Source of the DNA: Roseibium sp.
GTDB lineage: Bacteria; Pseudomonadota; Alphaproteobacteria; Rhizobiales; Stappiaceae
Assembly: GCA_017643215.1 (NCBI GenBank)
Contig: JAEPNV010000001.1
Span: 620,001 to 684,000, forward strand
Length of the DNA stretch: 64,000 bases
Direction of reading: 5' to 3'
Shown here: piece by piece, positions 44,970-53,444 of the stretch
Layout of the letters: every line of letters begins with the position of its first letter
How positions within the stretch are numbered: the first letter of the stretch is position 1
Program-made: the position numbers and the translations under genes
Notes under the pieces: generated by a model
What the model saw: the letters and a program-made list of their open reading frames with translations, nothing else
Told to the model about the DNA's origin: nothing
Databases searched by the model: none

Positions 44970-44996
44970 ATCAGTTTGCGTGGGAGGAAAGGCCAA

Positions 44997-45866
44997 ATGC
45001 GAGCAGAGCGGGTTCTCGATTGCAGGAATCACCACGGCGAAGGGATCTTCTGGAATGCCGAAGACCAACGCATGTGGTGGACCGACATCGAGGGGCTCGC
45101 CCTTTGGTCCTATGATCCCGCAACGGGTAGTCATGCAAAGCAAACGGTTGCCGAGCGCGTCTGTTGTTTCGCGCCGCGCGCCAGCGGCGGACTGATCATT
45201 GCCTATGCCGATCGCGTCGTGCTGGCCGACCTTGGAACGGGCGCCGAGACGCTCGTCTGCGAATTCGAACCGGGCAATCCCGAAACACGCATGAACGATG
45301 GCCGGACGGACCGGTCCGGCCGGCTCATCGTGGGTGGGATGAATGAAGTGTCCGGCACGCCGAATTCCTCGGTGATTTCGATCGGCGCCGACCTTTCCGT
45401 GACCAAGCTGATCGACGGCGTGTCCTGCGCGAACTCGACGTGCTTTTCCGCTGACGGCGGGACCATGTTCTTCGCCGACACGCCGGACCGGGAAATCGTG
45501 GCCTACGATTACGACCCAAGGAGCGGCGCTGTCACCAACCGGCGCGTTCACGCCTCCTTTCGCGATGAGCCCGGACTGCCCGACGGCTCGTGTGTCGATG
45601 CGGACGGCGGCGTCTGGAACGCTGAATGGGAGGGCCACCGGGTCGTCCGCGTCGCACCCAATGGCGAAATCGACCAGGTGATCGAGGTGCCGGTCTGGAA
45701 GCCAACGTGCTGTGCATTCGGCGGACCGGATCTCGACACGCTTTACATCACGACATCGCGTCTGATGAGCGACGACCGCGCTCTTCAAAAAGAACCGGAT
45801 TCAGGCGGGCTCTTTGCCGTCAAACCCGGCGTGCGCGGCGTCTTGGATGCCCCGTTCAAGGGATAA
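44997..45866 (+). CDS. SMP-30/gluconolactonase family lactonase
   Basis: 289 residues from the ATG at 44997 behind GGGAGGAAAGG; the frame is open back to 44916 but that part crosses the operators. Six-bladed propeller metal ligands are in place: Glu in HHGEGIFWNAEDQRMWWTDI, Asn in RMNDGRTDRSGRLIVGGMN, Asn in GVSCANSTCFSADG and Asp in LPDGSCVDADGGVWNAEW. Such enzymes hydrolyse aldono- or sugar lactones, the product expected from a uronate or aldose dehydrogenase. First gene of the rightward operon. Confidence 0.93.
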   Translation: MRAERVLDCRNHHGEGIFWNAEDQRMWWTDIEGLALWSYDPATGSHAKQTVAERVCCFAPRASGGLIIAYADRVVLADLGTGAETLVCEFEPGNPETRMNDGRTDRSGRLIVGGMNEVSGTPNSSVISIGADLSVTKLIDGVSCANSTCFSADGGTMFFADTPDREIVAYDYDPRSGAVTNRRVHASFRDEPGLPDGSCVDADGGVWNAEWEGHRVVRVAPNGEIDQVIEVPVWKPTCCAFGGPDLDTLYITTSRLMSDDRALQKEPDSGGLFAVKPGVRGVLDAPFKG

Positions 45867-45892
45867 CTGAAGCAGGATCAGGAGGAGAAACC

Positions 45893-46927
45893 ATGATGAA
45901 ATCCGTATTCAAGACAACCCTCGCGGTGAGTTTTGCCGCGCTGGCCGCGACGGCGATGGCCGCCGACTATCCGGCGCCCGTGCCGCTTGCGGACGGCGCC
46001 CAGGCACCGATCGACGCGATCCAGCCGACGAACGAGACCTACCGGATCGCCTACATGCCGCCGGCAACGGAGTTCAACTATTACATCGCCATCGGCGAGG
46101 GCATCAAAGCCGTCGCGGAAGACGAGGGGGTCGAGGTGTTTATGCTCGCCCCGCAAAGCGGCGCGGACATCAACGGCCAGATGGGTATGATCCAGGATGT
46201 TCTGACGCAAGATGTCGACGCCATCATCTTTGGCACCCATGACGAATTCGCGGCCGCGCCGCTTTTGAAACAGGCCGTCGACAAGGGCTTGGCGGTCGTG
46301 ATGATCAACTCCGACATTCCCAATTTCCCGACGCCCATCCATGGCGTTGTCGGGTATTCGCAGCGCAACGGCACGCATAAGATCGCCGACTGGGCGATCG
46401 AAACCTATGGCGGTGGTCCGCTCAAGGTCGGCATCATCGAAGGCCAGCCGGGCTATCACTCGACCGAGCGTGTCGGCGGGTTCCTCGACGGGATCGAGGG
46501 CAACAAGAACTTTGAGGTTGTCGTCTCGATCGACGGCAAATGGAACGTCGAAGGCGGCAACACCGCCGGGATGGACATCCTTCAGGCGCATCCCGATCTC
46601 GACATGATCTTTGCGGCCAACGACTACATGATCATTGGCGCGTCCTACGCCGCAAAGGCGCTCGGCCGGTCGGACATCGTGCTGCTCGGCAATGACGGGG
46701 ACACATCCGGCCTGGAAGAAATCGCTGCCGGCAACGTCACGGCGACCGTGAACACCTCGCCCTTCCTGATGGGCAAGGCGGCCATGCACGCAACGATCGA
46801 TGCGCTTCAGGGAACCTATCCCGGCGGCTGGATCGAAACGCCCACGTCTATTGAGGACAAGGACGGTGCGATCGCCGTGCTCCAGGAGCCCGAAAAGCTC
46901 TTCCCGCAGCCGTCCAAAGCCTACTGA
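45893..46927 (+). CDS. sugar ABC transporter substrate-binding protein (RbsB type), Sec signal
   Basis: 344 residues from the ATG at 45893, preceded by GGAGGAGAAACC. A classical Sec signal (MKSVFKTTLAVSFAALAATAMA, cut before ADYPAP) contrasts with the Tat signal of the leftward operon's binding protein. The periplasmic-binding fold shows YRIAYMPPATEFNYYIAIGEG, DVDAIIFGTHDEFAAAPLL, GGPLKVGIIEGQPGYHSTER and DMIFAANDYMIIGASYAAKAL. It follows the lactonase by 26 bases and precedes its ATPase and permease, so this is a second complete Rbs-type importer. Confidence 0.92.
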   Translation: MMKSVFKTTLAVSFAALAATAMAADYPAPVPLADGAQAPIDAIQPTNETYRIAYMPPATEFNYYIAIGEGIKAVAEDEGVEVFMLAPQSGADINGQMGMIQDVLTQDVDAIIFGTHDEFAAAPLLKQAVDKGLAVVMINSDIPNFPTPIHGVVGYSQRNGTHKIADWAIETYGGGPLKVGIIEGQPGYHSTERVGGFLDGIEGNKNFEVVVSIDGKWNVEGGNTAGMDILQAHPDLDMIFAANDYMIIGASYAAKALGRSDIVLLGNDGDTSGLEEIAAGNVTATVNTSPFLMGKAAMHATIDALQGTYPGGWIETPTSIEDKDGAIAVLQEPEKLFPQPSKAY

Positions 46928-47004
46928 GCCCCAAGTGCACCCCGGTGGCGCGCCCTGCGCCACCGGACACGCCCAAACCGCATCCAATCGGTGAGACCGA
47001 GGCC

Positions 47005-48531
47005 ATGACCGCACAAGCGCCCCTTTGGGAATTTGTCGACATCAGCAAAGCCTATCCGGGCGTTCTGGCCAACGACCGGGTCTGCATCAAACTGCTTGCC
47101 GGCTCCATTCACGGCCTCCTCGGCGAGAATGGCTGCGGAAAATCGACGATGATCAAGACCCTCTCGGGCGTCCAGCAGCCCGACAGCGGCCAAATTCTCA
47201 AAGACGGGCAACCGGTTGAGATTTCCGATCCGCACGCCGCCCGCGCCATGGGGATCGCCACGGTGTTCCAGGAGTTTTCCATCGTTCCGACCTTGTCGGT
47301 CGGCGAGAACATTTTCCTGGGCAATATGCCAAGATCAACGTTCGGCGTGGTCGACTGGAACAAGGTGCACAGCGACGCGGCAGCCGTTCTCGCCGAGATG
47401 GAGGTCGACATCTCGACCGAAGCGATCACCGGACGGCTCTCCGTTGGCGAGCAGCAGCTTGTCGAGATCGCCAAGGCGGTCGCGATGCGCGCCCGCATGA
47501 TCATCCTGGACGAGCCGACCGCGGCGCTGGGCGAGGGTGAAATCGAACGCCTGCACGACCTGCTGCGGAAGATGCGCAGCAAGGGCACGGGCATTCTCTA
47601 CGTTTCGCATCGCCTGGACGAAGTTGAGCGGATCGTCGACGAGGTCACCATTCTTCGAAATGGCCGGGTGGTCCGCGCCAGCGGCGAAACCGAAATCACC
47701 GTCCAGGAAATCGTGACCGCCATGGTCGGTGAGGATATCGGCGAACATTATCCCAAAGAACACAACGCCAAGGACGAGATCGTTCTGGAGGCCCGCGGTC
47801 TTGCCACCCACAATGGTGTCAAGGACGCGACCTTCGAGCTCCGCCGCGGCGAAGTGCTCGGCCTGGGCGGCGTTTTGGGCAGCGGACGCACGGAAATCGC
47901 CCGCGCGCTTTTTGGCACGGACGAGCTGACCGCCGGTGAAGTCATCCTCAACGGCAAGCCCGTCACCTTTCGCAAGGAAATCGACGCCATCCGGGCAGGG
48001 CTCGCGCTCGTCCCGGAAAACCGCAAATTCGATGGCCTGTTCTTCAACTTCCGCGCCAGCGGCAACATCACGGCGGCCGCGCTCGGCAGTCTCGCGCGGT
48101 TTGGGGTGCTTGATCTCAAGGCCGAGGAGCGGGCAACGCACGATCTGATCGGTGATCTGGAGATTTCCGTTCAGGCGGAAGAAAAGACCGTCAACTTCCT
48201 CTCCGGAGGCAACCAGCAAAAGATCGTTATCGCCCGCTGGCTGTTTTCGAACGCGGAAGTCCTCATTCTCGACGAGCCCACGCAAGGCATCGACATCGGC
48301 GCCAAGATCGCCGTCTACAAACTCATCAACAAGCTCACCCGCGCCGGCAAGTCCATCGTCCTGATCAGCTCCGATCATGACGAGTTGCTCGCCATGAGCG
48401 ACCGGATCGCCGTCGTCCAGCATGGAACGATCAAGCGCGTGTTGAACGCTGCGGAACTGACTCACGGCGATCTCGTGCGGGCGTCCGCCGAAACCGCCGG
48501 GATTCGCGAACTAGAGGAGGCATTCGCATGA
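47005..48531 (+). CDS. sugar ABC transporter ATP-binding protein (RbsA type), second system
   Basis: 508 residues from the ATG at 47005; the GTG at 46945 would add an unconserved Pro-rich lead. There are two ABC domains: Walker A GENGCGKSTMIKTL, signature LSVGEQQLVEIAKAV and MIILDEPTAALGEGE in the first; GGVLGSGRTEIARALF, LSGGNQQKIVIARWL and VLILDEPTQGIDIGAK in the second. Compared with the leftward ATPase, its first signature is closer to consensus. Its stop overlaps the permease start by 4 bases. Confidence 0.94.
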   Translation: MTAQAPLWEFVDISKAYPGVLANDRVCIKLLAGSIHGLLGENGCGKSTMIKTLSGVQQPDSGQILKDGQPVEISDPHAARAMGIATVFQEFSIVPTLSVGENIFLGNMPRSTFGVVDWNKVHSDAAAVLAEMEVDISTEAITGRLSVGEQQLVEIAKAVAMRARMIILDEPTAALGEGEIERLHDLLRKMRSKGTGILYVSHRLDEVERIVDEVTILRNGRVVRASGETEITVQEIVTAMVGEDIGEHYPKEHNAKDEIVLEARGLATHNGVKDATFELRRGEVLGLGGVLGSGRTEIARALFGTDELTAGEVILNGKPVTFRKEIDAIRAGLALVPENRKFDGLFFNFRASGNITAAALGSLARFGVLDLKAEERATHDLIGDLEISVQAEEKTVNFLSGGNQQKIVIARWLFSNAEVLILDEPTQGIDIGAKIAVYKLINKLTRAGKSIVLISSDHDELLAMSDRIAVVQHGTIKRVLNAAELTHGDLVRASAETAGIRELEEAFA

Positions 48532-49529
48532 AGCGGATATTCGATGCCCAGTTAATCGGTCCGTTTGCCGCCATGGTGATCGTGGCCCTCATCGTCGCGT
48601 TGACCACCGACCGGTTTCTCAATCCCGGCAACCTCTCGAACCTTTCGTTGCAGGTGAGCATTGTCGCCCTGATCGCCATCGGCTCGACCATCGTGATCTT
48701 TGCCGCGGGGATCGACCTGAGCTCGGGATCCATGGTTGCCCTTTTGACGATGATCCTTGCCCAGATGCTGAAGTTCATGGGCATTCCGTTGATGCTGGCC
48801 TTGCCGCTCATCCTGGTGGTGGGAGGTCTGCTCGGGCTGATGATCGGTTTGATCACGGCCTATGGACGGATCCCTGCGTTCATCACGACGCTGGCGGCGC
48901 TGATCGCCTTCCGCGGTCTGGCGCTGACTTTCAACAACGGCTCGCCGATCTTCTCGCTCGATCCGGCTCTGGAACCGATTTTCTACGGCAAGCTGCTCGG
49001 TATTCCGCTGCCCTTCTTCTATCTCGTCTTCTTTTACGGGCTGGCGGCCTTCATGATGAACTTCACCAAGCTGGGCCGCGAGATTTACGCCGTCGGCGGC
49101 AATCCGGCCGCCGCGATTCTGACCGGCATCAACGTGAAGAAGGTGCAGACGACCACGTTCGTGATCGCCGGGTTCATGACGGCTGTCGGTGCGGTGCTGA
49201 TGTCGGCACGTTTGAATTCGGGATCTCCCAACTACGGCCAGACGCTTGAACTTCAGGCGATTGCGGCAGCCGTAGTTGGCGGCGCCAGCCTTGCCGGCGG
49301 CCGCGGCAACATTCTCGCGACCCTGATGGGCGCAATGACGATTGTCATCGTCCAGAACGGCCTCAACCTGAACGCCGCCCCCTCGTCCGTGCAGAACATC
49401 GTGCTCGGACTGATCATCCTGCTCGCGGTCGGGATCGATATGTGGCGCGCTGAGATCTCGGCCCTGATGGGGCGTCTCATGGGACGGCCATCCGTTGCCC
49501 CGGCCGCTGCGAAAAAGAAGGCGGCCTGA
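48528..49529 (+). CDS. sugar ABC transporter permease (RbsC type), second system
   Basis: 333 residues, polytopic. Family segments: VALIAIGSTIVIFAAGIDLSSGSMVALL (conserved GIDLS), GRIPAFITTLAALIAFRGLALTF, YAVGGNPAAAILTGINVKKVQ and LELQAIAAAVVGGASLAGGRG. It shares a 4-base overlap with the ATPase and is separated by one base from the SDR start, so transport and catabolic genes are tightly coupled. A short Ala/Lys tail (PAAAKKKAA) ends it. Confidence 0.93.
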   Translation: MKRIFDAQLIGPFAAMVIVALIVALTTDRFLNPGNLSNLSLQVSIVALIAIGSTIVIFAAGIDLSSGSMVALLTMILAQMLKFMGIPLMLALPLILVVGGLLGLMIGLITAYGRIPAFITTLAALIAFRGLALTFNNGSPIFSLDPALEPIFYGKLLGIPLPFFYLVFFYGLAAFMMNFTKLGREIYAVGGNPAAAILTGINVKKVQTTTFVIAGFMTAVGAVLMSARLNSGSPNYGQTLELQAIAAAVVGGASLAGGRGNILATLMGAMTIVIVQNGLNLNAAPSSVQNIVLGLIILLAVGIDMWRAEISALMGRLMGRPSVAPAAAKKKAA

Positions 49530-49530
49530 C

Positions 49531-50319
49531 ATGGATCTCGGTCTCAAGGACAAGCTGGTTCTCGTCACCGGATCAGGATCGGGAATCGGCAAGGAAACCG
49601 CCCGCACCTACCTGGAAGAAGGCGCGCGGGTTGTCGTGCACGGCCTGACAGACGGCGAAGTGGCGGCCTGCGTCGGCGATCTCGCGCCTTTTGGGGACGT
49701 GTCCGGGAAGGCCGGCAACCTGACCGATCCGGATGATGTCGACGCACTTTGCACCTTTGTCCAAAAACGGGGTGATCTCGATATCCTCGTCAACAATGTG
49801 GGCATCTTCTCGGTCAGGCCGTTCGAGGACCTGACGGACGAGGAATGGCTTCGCTATTTCGATATCAACGTTCTGTCCGCCGTCCGCATGAGCCGGGTGT
49901 TTCTGCCCGCCATGCTGACGCGCGGGACGGGATCCATCGTCAACCTGGCGAGCGAAGCCGGCGTAAAGCCGTTGCCGCAGATGGTCCATTATTCGGTGAC
50001 CAAGACGGCGATGCTCGGTCTCACACGAGGGATGGCGGAACTGACCAAAGGCACCGGCGTCCGCGTGAACTCCGTTTTGCCGGGCCCGACGTGGACAGAA
50101 GGTGTTGAGGCTTACTTCGACGGCCTTGCGGCGCAAAAGGGCGAAGCGCTCCCGTCAATCGTCGACAACTACTTCAAAACGGACGAACCGACGTCGCTGA
50201 TCCAACGCTTCGTTCAGCCGAATGAGGTGGCGCGCATGATCGTCACCATTTCCGCAAACACCGCTTCCAACGGTGCCGCCCACCGGATCGAGGGCGGGAT
50301 CATCAGAAGCATTCTTTAA
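49531..50319 (+). CDS. short-chain dehydrogenase/reductase (SDR) 1
   Basis: 262 residues from the ATG at 49531. Classical SDR motifs: cofactor loop VLVTGSGSGIGKETA, DILVNNVGIFS, catalytic Ser in GSIVNLASEAG and YSVTK for the Tyr/Lys pair, ending in GAAHRIEGGIIRSI. An acidic residue after strand 2 is not evident, so NADP may be used. In this operon it could oxidise the imported sugar to a lactone or act on a keto intermediate; the substrate is not readable. It starts one base after the permease stop. Confidence 0.9.
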   Translation: MDLGLKDKLVLVTGSGSGIGKETARTYLEEGARVVVHGLTDGEVAACVGDLAPFGDVSGKAGNLTDPDDVDALCTFVQKRGDLDILVNNVGIFSVRPFEDLTDEEWLRYFDINVLSAVRMSRVFLPAMLTRGTGSIVNLASEAGVKPLPQMVHYSVTKTAMLGLTRGMAELTKGTGVRVNSVLPGPTWTEGVEAYFDGLAAQKGEALPSIVDNYFKTDEPTSLIQRFVQPNEVARMIVTISANTASNGAAHRIEGGIIRSIL

Positions 50320-50339
50320 GACACGCGCAGGAGCAACCT

Positions 50340-50834
50340 ATGGCCGCACTTACTTTTTCCCACATCGGCATCACGGTTCCCGACCTGGAAAAGGCCGTGG
50401 AGTTTTATTCCAAGGCCTTTGGGCTTTACGTCATCATGGGTCCGACCGAGGTCAAGCACGATGACAGCGCGATCGGCCAGATGTGCGACGACGTCTTCGG
50501 CGAAGGCTGGGGTTCCTTCCGGATCGCGCATCTGTCGCTGGGCGACGGCGTCGGAATCGAGCTGTTCGAATTTCCCAACACGATCGAGGAAGAGCGTCCG
50601 TTCGAATACTGGCGCCGTGGCCTGTTCCATTTCTGCGTCCAGGACGAGGATGTCGAGGCCCGCGTCAAGCTCATCGAGGAGCTTGGCGGCCGCCAGCGCA
50701 TGCAGCAGGTGCGCAAATACTATCCGGGCGAAAAGCCGTACCGGATGGTCTACATGGAAGATCCGTTCGGCAACATCTTTGAGCTCTACAGCCATTCCTA
50801 CGAATTGACCTATTCGGCGGGTGCCTATGTCTGA
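50340..50834 (+). CDS. VOC superfamily (glyoxalase/dioxygenase-fold) protein
   Basis: 164 residues with two beta-alpha-beta modules: FSHIGITVPDLEKAVEFYSKAFGLY with a metal-type His, FHFCVQDEDVEARVKLIEELGG with a second, and MEDPFGNIFELYSHSYE with the usual Glu. Members isomerise, cleave or dioxygenate small metabolites; no specific reaction can be named. It overlaps the next gene by 8 bases, so its product probably serves the same pathway. Confidence 0.87.
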   Translation: MAALTFSHIGITVPDLEKAVEFYSKAFGLYVIMGPTEVKHDDSAIGQMCDDVFGEGWGSFRIAHLSLGDGVGIELFEFPNTIEEERPFEYWRRGLFHFCVQDEDVEARVKLIEELGGRQRMQQVRKYYPGEKPYRMVYMEDPFGNIFELYSHSYELTYSAGAYV

Positions 50835-51858
50835 GCACCCATCCTTCAGACCGCGATCTGACAGGCCGAAGGTCGTGATCACGGATTACGACTATGGTGA
50901 TGTCGAGGTCGAACGGGAGATCCTCGAAGCTGCGGGCGCGAAAGTCATCGCCCTGCAGGCCAAACGGGAAGAGGACCTCTTTGATGCGGCGGCCGATTGT
51001 GCCGCGATGATGAACCAGTATGCGCGCATTGGGACGTCGGTGATTGCGAGGATGCGCAAATGCGAAGTTATCGCCCGCTATGGCGTCGGCGTTGATATCG
51101 TCGATGTGGCGGCGGCATCGGACCGGGGCATCCTCGTCACCAACGTGCAGGACTATTGCACCGAGGAAGTGGCTGACCACGCGATTTCCCTCTGGCTTTC
51201 GCTTGCGCGCAAGCTCCCCGACTATGACCGGGCAACGCATGCCGGTGTCTGGCGCTGGCAAAGTGGCAAACCGGTCTATCGCCTTCGCGGGCGCACCATG
51301 GGCGTGGTGTCCTTCGGCAAGATCGGCCAGGCGATTGCCGACCGCGCACGGGCGTTCGGGGTCAAGGTCATCGCGTTTGATCCCTTCCTTCCGGCCAGCG
51401 TTGCGGCACAGCACGGCGTCGAACTGGTGGACAAGGCCGTGCTGTTGGCCCGGTCCGACTACATCCTCATGCAGGCGCCGATGACGCCGGACACCCGTCA
51501 CTTCCTGTCGGACGCGGAATTCGCGGCGATGAAGCCGGGCGCCATCCTGGTCAATACGGGACGTGGCCCCACCGTCGACAACAAGGCGCTCTACCGCGCG
51601 CTCACCGACGGGCATCTTGCGGCCGCGGGGCTCGACGATCCGGAGGAAGAGCCGGCCAAGCGGGCGAACTGGTCGCCCGCCGACAATCCGATTTTCACCC
51701 TGCCCAACGTCATCGTCACGCCGCACGCCGCCTACTACTCGGAGGAATCCATCCGCGCGGCCCGCGTTACGGCGGCGACTCAGGTGGCGAAAGTTCTCAC
51801 AGGACAACGGCCCGACTACCCGGTCAACGCCGACGCATTGGCCATCACAACCCATTGA
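50827..51858 (+). CDS. D-isomer 2-hydroxyacid dehydrogenase family protein
   Basis: 343 residues from the ATG at 50827 (a GTG at 50821 is possible). NAD-binding loop MGVVSFGKIGQAIADRA near residue 158, then the catalytic triad: Arg in ILVNTGRGPTVDN, Glu in GLDDPEEEPAKR and His in VTPHAAYYSEES. YGVGVDIVDVAAASDRGI and CTEEVADHAISL are typical of the phosphoglycerate-dehydrogenase/CtBP-like branch. It probably interconverts a 2-keto and a 2-hydroxy acid in the pathway. It overlaps the VOC gene and is followed after 13 bases by the RraA-like gene. Confidence 0.92.
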   Translation: MSEHPSFRPRSDRPKVVITDYDYGDVEVEREILEAAGAKVIALQAKREEDLFDAAADCAAMMNQYARIGTSVIARMRKCEVIARYGVGVDIVDVAAASDRGILVTNVQDYCTEEVADHAISLWLSLARKLPDYDRATHAGVWRWQSGKPVYRLRGRTMGVVSFGKIGQAIADRARAFGVKVIAFDPFLPASVAAQHGVELVDKAVLLARSDYILMQAPMTPDTRHFLSDAEFAAMKPGAILVNTGRGPTVDNKALYRALTDGHLAAAGLDDPEEEPAKRANWSPADNPIFTLPNVIVTPHAAYYSEESIRAARVTAATQVAKVLTGQRPDYPVNADALAITTH

Positions 51859-51871
51859 CGGAGAAAAAGAC

Positions 51872-52543
51872 GTGCTCAAGGTCTTCAATGAATTCGAGCG
51901 GCGGCCCGATCTGCTCGAAAAATTCGACACCGTTCTGCAGTGCTATTCGGCGGCCGCGGTGTTTGCCGATGTGCAATACCGCACCGGCGTCATGGACAGC
52001 GGTATAAAGCCGGCATTCCGCGCCAAGATCACCGGCCAGGCAATCACGGTCCAGCTGTCAAAGGGGGATCTTGTCGATCCGCTCAAAGCGCTGGAGATGG
52101 GCCAACCCGGTGACGTCATCGTCGTTGATGCGGGCGGCGATCCCAACACCTCCGTCTGTGGCGGGCTCATGGGCGGGCTCGCGCAGAACCGGGGCATCCG
52201 GGGCATGATCGTCGATGGCGCCGGGCGTGACACTGACGAACTTGAAGACATCGGGTGGCCGATCTGGACCCGTGCGATCACGCCACGCGGCACGCACACC
52301 ATGTTCTCCGGCCGCAAGGAAGAGCTGTCGATCAACGTGCCCATTCAATGTGGTGGGGTCGTCGTCAAACCCGGGGACTTCATCGTCGCGGACCTGATGG
52401 GCGTGACGGTCATCCCGCTCGAAAAAGCCGATGAAACCGTGAAGCTTGCGCAAGAGCAAGCGGACCGGGAGGAAGAAACCCGCAAGTGGGTCGCCAAAGG
52501 CAAAACCGTCGAGGACCTGCTCAATGAATTCGGGCGCATCTGA
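51872..52543 (+). CDS. RraA-like protein (HMG/CHA-type aldolase family)
   Basis: 223 residues from the GTG at 51872, behind GACGGAGAA; the open frame upstream to 51563 lies inside the dehydrogenase. GGLMGGLAQNRGIRGMIVDGAGRDTDEL contains the DGxxRD motif that binds the divalent metal and pyruvate moiety in 4-hydroxy-4-methyl-2-oxoglutarate aldolases, so catalysis is plausible. VPIQCGGVVVKPGDFIVADLMGVTVIP is the other hallmark. In this context it may cleave or decarboxylate a keto acid rather than regulate RNase E. It overlaps dgoK by 20 bases. Confidence 0.88.
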   Translation: MLKVFNEFERRPDLLEKFDTVLQCYSAAAVFADVQYRTGVMDSGIKPAFRAKITGQAITVQLSKGDLVDPLKALEMGQPGDVIVVDAGGDPNTSVCGGLMGGLAQNRGIRGMIVDGAGRDTDELEDIGWPIWTRAITPRGTHTMFSGRKEELSINVPIQCGGVVVKPGDFIVADLMGVTVIPLEKADETVKLAQEQADREEETRKWVAKGKTVEDLLNEFGRI

Positions 52544-53444
52544 ACCCGCCTTGATCGGCCTTGACTGGGGAACCTCGTCGCTCCGCGCCTTCCTGATCAA
52601 CGGCAGGGGCGAGGTTCTGGACAAGATGTTCTCGCCCGAAGGCATCATGTCCGTCTCCGACCGGAACTTCGAGGCGGTCTTTGACAAGCTTATCGGGCAC
52701 TGGTTGTCGGCAGGCGAGCTTCCGATCCTGGCGTCCGGGATGATCACCAGCCGGAACGGCTGGGTGGAGACGCCTTATGAACACCTGCCGCTTGATGCCG
52801 ACACGCTTGCCCGCGCGTTGGTCACCCACAAGACAGAGTGCGGCGTTGAACTCCGGTTCGTGACCGGTGTGACGACCGAGGACGAGTCCGGCCCGGACGT
52901 CATGCGCGGGGAGGAGACCCAGATCATCGGCGCCTCGGCGCTGGGCATGTCCGATGGTGTCTTTGTCATGCCGGGCACCCACAGCAAGTGGATCAGCGTG
53001 TCAAATGGCCGGATTGAAGACTATTCGACCTACATGACCGGCGAGATCTACGCCGCGCTCAAGGGGCACACCATCCTCGGCACGCTCATCGAGGACGGGC
53101 CGTTCAGCGAGGAAGGCTTTGATCTGGGCGTCGCGGCCGGTCTGACATCGAAGTCGCATCTTTTGCACGATCTGTTTCATGTCCGCACGCTGCCGCTGAT
53201 GGGTAAGATCGAGGGATCGATGGTCGCCGACTATCTGTCGGGCATGCTCATTGGCTCGGAGATTTCCGCGGAGATGGACAACCGGGCGGCGGAAGAAACG
53301 ATCACGATCATCGGGCGAAACGATCTCGCAGATCGCTACGAGATCGCGCTTGCCGCTGCCGGGCTCCAAAGCCGCCGGGCGCCTGATGATATCGTCGCCA
53401 TGGGTCATTTTTCGATCGCGCGGTCGGCGGGCCTGTTGTCATGA
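52524..53444 (+). CDS. dgoK: 2-dehydro-3-deoxygalactonokinase
   Basis: 306 residues from the ATG at 52524, behind GAGG. Kinase motifs: phosphate loop ALIGLDWGTSSLRAFLI, LASGMITSRNGWVETPY, and VFVMPGTHSKWISVSNGRI, in which the GTHSKW segment is the DgoK family signature. It phosphorylates 2-keto-3-deoxygalactonate to the 6-phosphate. It overlaps the RraA-like gene upstream and dgoA by 4 bases downstream, pairing kinase and aldolase as in other De Ley-Doudoroff clusters. Confidence 0.94.
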   Translation: MNSGASEPALIGLDWGTSSLRAFLINGRGEVLDKMFSPEGIMSVSDRNFEAVFDKLIGHWLSAGELPILASGMITSRNGWVETPYEHLPLDADTLARALVTHKTECGVELRFVTGVTTEDESGPDVMRGEETQIIGASALGMSDGVFVMPGTHSKWISVSNGRIEDYSTYMTGEIYAALKGHTILGTLIEDGPFSEEGFDLGVAAGLTSKSHLLHDLFHVRTLPLMGKIEGSMVADYLSGMLIGSEISAEMDNRAAEETITIIGRNDLADRYEIALAAAGLQSRRAPDDIVAMGHFSIARSAGLLS

